From VAXT01 sp963827725 (GTDB taxonomy: Bacteria > Actinomycetota > Thermoleophilia > Gaiellales > Gaiellaceae): a stretch of 64,000 nt of DNA. How positions within the stretch are numbered: position 1 is the first letter of the stretch; the number at the start of each line of letters is the position of its first letter. The notes beneath the pieces are model-generated. The model saw only the letters and a list, made by a program, of their open reading frames with translations, ran no database searches and was not told the origin of the DNA. A program made the position numbers and the translations under genes. This document shows, piece after piece, positions 58,859 through 64,000 of this stretch. The stretch spans positions 682,001 to 746,000 of the forward strand of contig CAWHBM010000001.1 of assembly GCA_963827725.1 (NCBI GenBank), written 5' to 3'.

Positions 58859-59705
58859 AGGATCTGGGATGGGCTCGGTCATAGACCTTGCGGAGGCGTT
58901 TGCCATCGACGTGGCTGTAGGCCTGCGTCGTGGAGAGCGAGCTGTGGCCGAGCAGTTCCTGGATGACCCGGAGGTCGGCGCCGCCCTCCAGCAGGTGTGT
59001 CGCGAAGGCGTGGCGGAGGCGGTGCGGGTGGGGAAGGAGCCGCCTGAGCGTGCTCGTGTCCAGTCGCCTGCCGCGCGCTGAGAGGAAGAGCGCGTCCTCT
59101 GCGCCGCGGGCAAGCTGTGGCCGCGCGCCCTCCAGGTAGAGCCGAATCCGGTACGCAGCCTCCTCGCCGAGCGGAACGACCCGCTCCTTGTCGCCCTTCC
59201 CGCGGACGCGGACTGCCTCCTGCTCGAAGTCGACGTCACCGAGATCGAGATCGACCGCTTCTCGGCTGCGGAGCCCCGCCGAGTACACGAGCTCGAGGAG
59301 GGCGCGGTTGCGGAGAGCGAGTGGCTCGTCGCCGCTCACCTGCTCGAGAATAGCGTCGACCTCCTCTGACTTCGGCGCGTCGGGCAGCCGTCGCTGGCGG
59401 CTCGGTCCCATCTGAGTCTCCGGAACCCGGCCGTTGCCGAAGGTGAAGCGCAGCAGAGCCCGGACCGCGGCCAGCTTGCGGGCGATCGTCGCCCGTGCCA
59501 GCTTCCGCGGGCGCCGTCCCGGCCTAGAGGCGCCGAGCTCGGCTGTGTATGCGCTCAGGGTCGCCGCGTCGACACTCGACAGCGACTTCTCGCGGCCCCG
59601 AAGCCAGGAAACGAACTCCTCGACGTCCACGCGGTAGGCGCGACGGGTCGCCTCGGAGCGCTCCGGTGCGGCCAGGAACCGCTCGAGCAGGGCACGGTCG
59701 GACAC
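58857..59705 (-). CDS. xerC: tyrosine recombinase (XerC-like)
   Basis: 282 residues, GTG start. Core-binding domain (SEATRRAYRVDVEEFVSWL) and catalytic domain with Arg in SAGLRSREAVDLDL, Lys in GKGDKERVVPLG, HRLRHAFATHLLEGGADL, LGHSSL and Tyr in TTQAYSHV. Paralogous to the downstream xerD; tandem arrangement is unusual because Xer genes are generally dispersed. Confidence 0.92.
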   Translation of the reverse strand: MSDRALLERFLAAPERSEATRRAYRVDVEEFVSWLRGREKSLSSVDAATLSAYTAELGASRPGRRPRKLARATIARKLAAVRALLRFTFGNGRVPETQMGPSRQRRLPDAPKSEEVDAILEQVSGDEPLALRNRALLELVYSAGLRSREAVDLDLGDVDFEQEAVRVRGKGDKERVVPLGEEAAYRIRLYLEGARPQLARGAEDALFLSARGRRLDTSTLRRLLPHPHRLRHAFATHLLEGGADLRVIQELLGHSSLSTTQAYSHVDGKRLRKVYDRAHPRS

Positions 59706-59779
59706 GAACAGGGATTCGCTCTCGTCGCCGGTTCGCCTGCACCGAGCACGACGACGTCACCGAGGACGACGTAGAGCCG

Positions 59780-61318
59780 CTAGGAGACCGAGTCGACGAT
59801 CTCTTCGGAGAGGCTTGGGAATTTCGAGAGGAACTCGGCGCGCGCATCCTTGAGCCGCTGGATGCCCGCGTCGCACTCCTCCTTGCGGCCCGTCGCCTCG
59901 TAGAGGCGCTGCGGCTGGAGGATGTCGATGTCCTCGGCGTCGATCCCGGGCACCGAGCTTGCGACCATGTAGCCGAAGTCGGAGTCGGGCTCCCACTCGA
60001 TCGTGCCCTCGGCAATGCCCTTCACGATCGCCGATGAATGCTTGATCTTCACCTTCTTCGAGCGCTCGTCGTCCTCGCCGCCGCCCACTCGTCCGGTGTT
60101 CATCAAATAGACCTCGAGCGGGTGCTCCTCGAGCAACTCGAGGAACCGGTTCCCCTGCAGGTCGTGCAGCATCGGGAAGAACGGATTCGTGCCTGGGACT
60201 CGCAGGAACACGCCGGCCTCGTCGGCACCGCCCGCGCTCGTCCCTTGCGTCTCGCCGAGCATGAAGAAGGCCGCTGCCTGCGGCCCTTCGAGCTTGGCGA
60301 CCGCCGGAATGATGTTCTCGTTCTTGTTGAGGATGAGGAGGAAGTGCGCGTCGTCGATCTCCTCGTCGACGCCTGACTCGATCACGCGGAAGGGGAACGT
60401 TGCGCGCCCGTTCGGCGTGTGGCTCGTGTCGTAGAAATCCACGTCGTCGCCCTGTTGGGAGACGTTCTCGAGATACGAGTCGGGCTGGGTGACCGCGCCG
60501 AAGATCGTCGGCTCGTCGTCGGGATTGAGGCCGAACGTCTTGGCGAAGCAGCCGCTTTCGGTCGCCATGATCCGGCCGTCGGGCATCCAGGCCACGAAGT
60601 CGTCCTGGACGGGCAGCGATCCGTTCTGGCGCGTGAAGGTGGTCGTCGTCTTGCCGGTCCCGGAGAGGCCGACGATCAGGCCGACGCGGCGGCCGCGCCT
60701 GGTGGGGATGATCTTGCAGCCCGCGTGGAGCGGCAGGCCGCCCCGGTCGTGGACGAGCTTGTTCCACATCCGCAGGCCGCCCTTCTTGGACTCGCCGAAG
60801 TAGTCCGAGTTGAAGACCCGCGTCACGCCCTGCTCGAGGTCGACGGCGATCAACCGGTCGTCGGGATACCCCTCTGCCTTCAGGTTCGGTGTGTAGACGA
60901 CCGTCAGCTCCGGCTCGTCGACTTCGCCGTCAAGGTCGAAATAGAGCTGCTGTTGCATCGCCGCGATGTTCGCGTTCGCAGCCTCGACGTAGAGCCGGGC
61001 CGGCGTCCGGTACTCGGGGTCGTTTCCGATGTAGCCGTCGATTACGACCATCTCCTGACCCGCGATGTAGGCGTCCTGCGCTTCGGCCCAGTTCAGCCCC
61101 TCCTCACGGGTGATCGCCTGGTTCTGCCCGTCGGGCTCGTCGGTGACGATGAAGGTGGAGCGCTTGGAGCGCGAGACGACGTCCGTCTGAACGTTCAGGT
61201 TGCCGTACTGCGTCGGAGATGCGTTCGGCATCTTCGCTGCGAGCTCCTTGGCCTCTTCGGGGCTCGGGTTCTCGAACACCTTGGCCGCCTTCGGGAGGCG
61301 GAACAGCATCTTCGCCAC
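59780..61318 (-). CDS. pckA: phosphoenolpyruvate carboxykinase (ATP)
   Basis: 512 residues, GTG preceded by AAGGAG. Walker A-type GLSGTGKTTTT, preceded by HAGCKIIPTRRGRR, then DDFVAWMPDGRIMATESGCFAKT (metal-binding Asp region), NKNENIIPAVAKLEG and FLRVPGTNPFFPM; ATP- rather than GTP-type. Converts oxaloacetate to PEP in gluconeogenesis, complementing the TCA genes upstream. Confidence 0.93.
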   Translation of the reverse strand: MAKMLFRLPKAAKVFENPSPEEAKELAAKMPNASPTQYGNLNVQTDVVSRSKRSTFIVTDEPDGQNQAITREEGLNWAEAQDAYIAGQEMVVIDGYIGNDPEYRTPARLYVEAANANIAAMQQQLYFDLDGEVDEPELTVVYTPNLKAEGYPDDRLIAVDLEQGVTRVFNSDYFGESKKGGLRMWNKLVHDRGGLPLHAGCKIIPTRRGRRVGLIVGLSGTGKTTTTFTRQNGSLPVQDDFVAWMPDGRIMATESGCFAKTFGLNPDDEPTIFGAVTQPDSYLENVSQQGDDVDFYDTSHTPNGRATFPFRVIESGVDEEIDDAHFLLILNKNENIIPAVAKLEGPQAAAFFMLGETQGTSAGGADEAGVFLRVPGTNPFFPMLHDLQGNRFLELLEEHPLEVYLMNTGRVGGGEDDERSKKVKIKHSSAIVKGIAEGTIEWEPDSDFGYMVASSVPGIDAEDIDILQPQRLYEATGRKEECDAGIQRLKDARAEFLSKFPSLSEEIVDSVS

Positions 61319-61486
61319 TGCGGCTTGCTCCTTGGAGAGTGGGCGGGACGCCCAAATCTTAACGGTGCACAGGAAAACGAACCGCCTTGCGCTTCAGGGG
61401 GGTCAAGCCGTTAGCGATCCGTGAGTCGGCCATGAGTGCCCCGTTGGCCCTCCGCTCGAGCCTGGACTCGAGAAAGGAGGTGCCCA

Positions 61487-61633
61487 ATGAACAAGAAGAC
61501 ACTCATCTCGCTCGCGGCTCTGGCGGCGGCGGTCACCACTCTCGCTTCCCCGATCGCGACGGGTTCCGCAAACGCCATGCCGGCGCCGGGGAAGATCCAG
61601 CCGCTGAGCAACGGCGACGGCGGCGGCCCCTGA
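61487..61633 (+). CDS. small secreted peptide (48 residues)
   Basis: ATG eight bases after AAAGGAGG. A clear signal peptide (MNKKTLISLAALAAAV to TGSANA) leaves an 18-residue mature peptide beginning MPAPGKIQPLSN and ending GDGGGP. No Cys residues. Divergent from pckA and followed by a terminator hairpin, so it is a complete single-gene unit. Function unknown; might be a signal or surface peptide. Confidence 0.6.
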   Translation: MNKKTLISLAALAAAVTTLASPIATGSANAMPAPGKIQPLSNGDGGGP

Positions 61634-61678
61634 GCAATCATCGATCGAGGGCCGGTCGGTCCCTCAGGTCAAGCAGCC

Positions 61679-61708
61679 CACGGAAGGTCCCACCAGGGGC
61701 CTTCCGTG
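61679..61708. terminator. bidirectional terminator
   Basis: CACGGAAGG and CCTTCCGTG form a perfect 9-bp stem with a 12-base loop between the secreted peptide gene and the convergent AAA/TPR regulator gene. No T-tract on either side. Confidence 0.55.
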
Positions 61709-61713
61709 CGTCC

Positions 61714-64000
61714 CTATGACAGGACGACCTCGTCGAGCAATCCCCGTGCCCTGCTCGTGGCGACGAGATTGCCTTTCCGGTCGAAGACGCGGGTGGCTTG
61801 CTCGATCAGCTTCGCGGCTTCGTCGAATCCTCCCTGGAGGCGTACCACCTCCGCGAGGACGAGCAGTGTCCTGCCCCTGCGGTTCAGCATGTCCGTTCGT
61901 CCCGCGAGCAACACCGCTTCCCGCCCCAGTTCCTCTGCTTCGGCGAGTGCGCCGGTCCGGGCCTTCAGCTCGGCGTCCGTCGCGCGCCAGGCCGACTGCG
62001 CGTCCACGTCATCACTCGCCGCGAGTCGCTCGGACAGCAGGAGCCAGTGAGCTGCCTCGTCGAAGCGCCCGAGGGCACTGAGAGCTTCCGCGAGCTCAGC
62101 GGCCCGGCTTGCGAGCAAGGCGTGCTCGTGCATCTGCTCCAGGCTGTCGCAGCTCTCGCGGAGAATGACTGCGGCGGCGGCGTAGTCCTCGTCGGCGACT
62201 TCGATCGCGCCCGCGATCGCGCCGCAGAAGTTGGCAATCCCAGTTGTCAGCCCGATCTCCTCGAACGTCGTCCGCGCGTGCTGCACGTGCTGACGGGCCT
62301 CGTCGAAGCGCCCCCGCATCGCCTCGAGCCCTCCCATGAAGACGACCAGGTTCGCCTCACTTGCTCGGTCGCTGGCCTCGTCGAGGAGCTCCTCGCATCG
62401 GCTGATGGCCTCAGCGGCAGGTGTCGACCCCTGGTAGAGAGCAGACGCGAGCTCGCCCAGGCACGTCGCCGGCGTCCATCCTGAGCGGCGGTAGTGATGA
62501 AGCGCCCGCTCGGCAGCTTCCTGCCTAGCCGCATTGTTGCCAAGGACGCCTCCGCGCACGTAGGCGACGCGCAGCCAGGTTCGACCAAGCGCGCGGTCGT
62601 GGTCGCCCTCCTCGAACAGCGGAATCGCGTTCGCAGCGAGCTCGAGGAGCTCCGTCGACTGCCCCTCCGGGTCCACGAGAAGCCTGATCTGCGCGAGTTC
62701 GATCTTCGCGCGGAACTCGAGCTGACGATCGCGCCGCCCGACCGACTCTTCGAGCGCTTGGTTCAGCGTCTCCTCGGCCTGATCGATATGACCGGCGGTT
62801 CGCTGTGCGATGGCAAACTCGCAGAGAGCCTCTCCGCGCGCGGTACCAGCGGGCAAGAGCGCAGACGCCCGCCCGAGTAGGTTGACCGCGGCCGGCGTGT
62901 CGACGCGTTGCCAGGCGCGCATGCCGGCCGCCCCGAGCCGCTCGCCTGCCCAGGTCGCGAGTCGAGCGAGCTGAGGGTCTGCGGGTTGGAGCTCGCCTCG
63001 ATAGCGATGCGCTTGCTCGGCGTGATAGCCGACGAGCTCGTCGGTCTCATTCCGTTGCTCGAGCCAGACGCCGTGGCGCTCGTGCAGGTCGGCCCGGCGT
63101 TCCTTCGTGATGCCGGCGTAAGCGACGTCGCGGATGAGGGCGTGGTGGAAGCGGAACTGGTCATCAGGCAAGAGGCGCGAGCGTTCAGCGTGGATCAGGC
63201 CTCGGCGCCTGAGCACTGCGAGGCGCCCGTCGACAGTCGGAAGCGTCTCCGGAGGCGAAAGTTGCAGAATCGCGCTCCGCGCGAAGTTCTTCCCGACGAC
63301 GGCGGCCCGTTCAAGCACTGCGCGGTCCTCCGGCTCGAGACTGTCGAGGCGACTTGCGAGCAACGCGTCGATCGACGGCGGGACTGACTCGTCGAATTCC
63401 GCAGGGCCAACGTCTTGAGTGAGGTATGCCAGCAACTGTTCGACGAAAAGTGCGTTTCCCTCGGCGACCTCGACGACTCGAGCGCGTGTCTCCTTGGTGA
63501 GCTCAGCCCCTCCGGCGAGTTCGGCGAGGAGGGTCCCGCTTTCCGCTCCCGAGAGCGGCTCGAGTGAGATCGTGTCCGCGCTCGATTCCCAGCCGGGACG
63601 CGCCTGGACGAGCTCCGGGCGGGCAAGGCACAGCACGAGGATGGGGGCGTCCGAGACCCAGGCGTGGAGGTACTCGATCAAATCGAGCAGTGTCGGCTCG
63701 GCCCAGTGAACGTCCTCCAAGGTGATGACGAGCGGTCGCCGTGCCGCGAGAGCTTCGAAGAAACGGCGAATCGCCCAGAACAGCTCTCCGATCGGCGCGG
63801 TTCCTTCGGTTTGATCAGTGAGCTCGGCCATGCGTTCCGCGATCAGCGCCGCATGCTCGCTGCCGGCGAGCAGCCGGGCGATCGTCGCCTGCGGTCGCTT
63901 TGGAGCCACCTGGCGGACGATCTCGGAAAGTGGCAGGTACGTCGCGCCTTGTCCGTACGAGACGCAGCGGCCGACGAGCGCGTCGGCCTCGGACCCCAGG
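61714..64000 (-). CDS. AAA/STAND ATPase with TPR-like repeats, 5' truncated by window edge
   Basis: At least 762 residues; the frame continues through the right edge (ADALVGRCVSYGQGATYLPLSEIV precedes the GTG at 63909), so the Walker A lies outside. Present are the Walker B region (LVITLEDVHWAEPTLLDL), LARPEL, EGNALFVEQLLAYLT and a winged-helix-like VGKNFARSAIL segment, then from about residue 330 TPR-like helical repeats. This layout matches AAA_16 modules of large adenylate-cyclase or LuxR-type regulators. Confidence 0.87.
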   Translation of the reverse strand, partial: LGSEADALVGRCVSYGQGATYLPLSEIVRQVAPKRPQATIARLLAGSEHAALIAERMAELTDQTEGTAPIGELFWAIRRFFEALAARRPLVITLEDVHWAEPTLLDLIEYLHAWVSDAPILVLCLARPELVQARPGWESSADTISLEPLSGAESGTLLAELAGGAELTKETRARVVEVAEGNALFVEQLLAYLTQDVGPAEFDESVPPSIDALLASRLDSLEPEDRAVLERAAVVGKNFARSAILQLSPPETLPTVDGRLAVLRRRGLIHAERSRLLPDDQFRFHHALIRDVAYAGITKERRADLHERHGVWLEQRNETDELVGYHAEQAHRYRGELQPADPQLARLATWAGERLGAAGMRAWQRVDTPAAVNLLGRASALLPAGTARGEALCEFAIAQRTAGHIDQAEETLNQALEESVGRRDRQLEFRAKIELAQIRLLVDPEGQSTELLELAANAIPLFEEGDHDRALGRTWLRVAYVRGGVLGNNAARQEAAERALHHYRRSGWTPATCLGELASALYQGSTPAAEAISRCEELLDEASDRASEANLVVFMGGLEAMRGRFDEARQHVQHARTTFEEIGLTTGIANFCGAIAGAIEVADEDYAAAAVILRESCDSLEQMHEHALLASRAAELAEALSALGRFDEAAHWLLLSERLAASDDVDAQSAWRATDAELKARTGALAEAEELGREAVLLAGRTDMLNRRGRTLLVLAEVVRLQGGFDEAAKLIEQATRVFDRKGNLVATSRARGLLDEVVLS

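Noticed and set aside
57804..59081. Long plus-strand ORF opposite xerC/xerD
   Set aside because: It is the antisense shadow of two conserved recombinases, with no ribosome-binding site and no recognisable domain.

Overview
The window comes from a high-GC bacterium with many GTG and TTG starts and dense overlapping operons. A SigH-type sigma factor sits in the radA-carD-ispD-ispF-gltX-cysS-rlmB-yacP-sigH order, and a biotin-dependent acyl-CoA carboxylase, a CitA-type citrate synthase, ATP-type PEP carboxykinase, LapA-domain and YlbL-type proteins are also present. This mix fits a deep-branching actinobacterium, most likely class Thermoleophilia (inference from gene content; no 16S is present).

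Layout. Positions 1-19200 are an exopolysaccharide/capsule locus. It holds a NodB deacetylase, GT2, GT4 and GT14 glycosyltransferases, an O-antigen ligase-type polymerase, a secreted glycoside hydrolase, a nucleotide-sugar block (nucleotidyltransferase, epimerase, RmlC-like epimerase, C-methyltransferase, RfbF cytidylyltransferase, DUF4910-SDR fusion), a Wzc-like chain-length/BY-kinase protein, a CpsB-type PHP phosphatase and a WbaP/WcaJ-type initiating phosphotransferase. Positions 19250-34700 are a housekeeping block: clpC, a proline-rich secreted protein, radA, carD, ispD, ispF, mutY, gltX, cysS, rlmB, a NYN RNase, sigH and tRNA-Thr. Positions 34700-45600 carry an ABC-F ATPase with a structured leader, a gamma-synthase, both acyl-CoA carboxylase subunits with a small epsilon-like ORF, a GGDEF/HD-GYP protein, an NlpC/P60 hydrolase and pgsA. 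Positions 45560-56950 are rich in TCA-cycle genes (sucC, sucD, mdh, icd, citA), with a cupin oxygenase, an aminotransferase, a YlbL-like protease and an SDR. Positions 57000-64000 hold tandem tyrosine recombinases bracketed by foldback elements, pckA, a secreted peptide and an AAA/TPR regulator cut by the right edge.

The most unusual signal is a 26-bp near-palindrome present in three identical copies within 11.4 kb. Two copies lie in frame inside the essential genes ispD and gltX, where they replace native protein sequence. The third supplies the stop codon of a small membrane-peptide ORF. Other notable structures are a 169-bp inverted-repeat element flanked by TA, a T-shaped foldback between xerC and xerD, a 74-bp dispersed repeat, a methyltransferase ORF that reads in frame into sucD, and a nested-hairpin leader before the ABC-F gene.

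Caution: several conserved genes (clpC, ispF, wzc, the ABC-F gene, probably the proline-rich gene) carry single-base frameshifts, mostly extra bases. Consensus errors are more likely than true gene decay, so exact reading frames here need raw-read confirmation.
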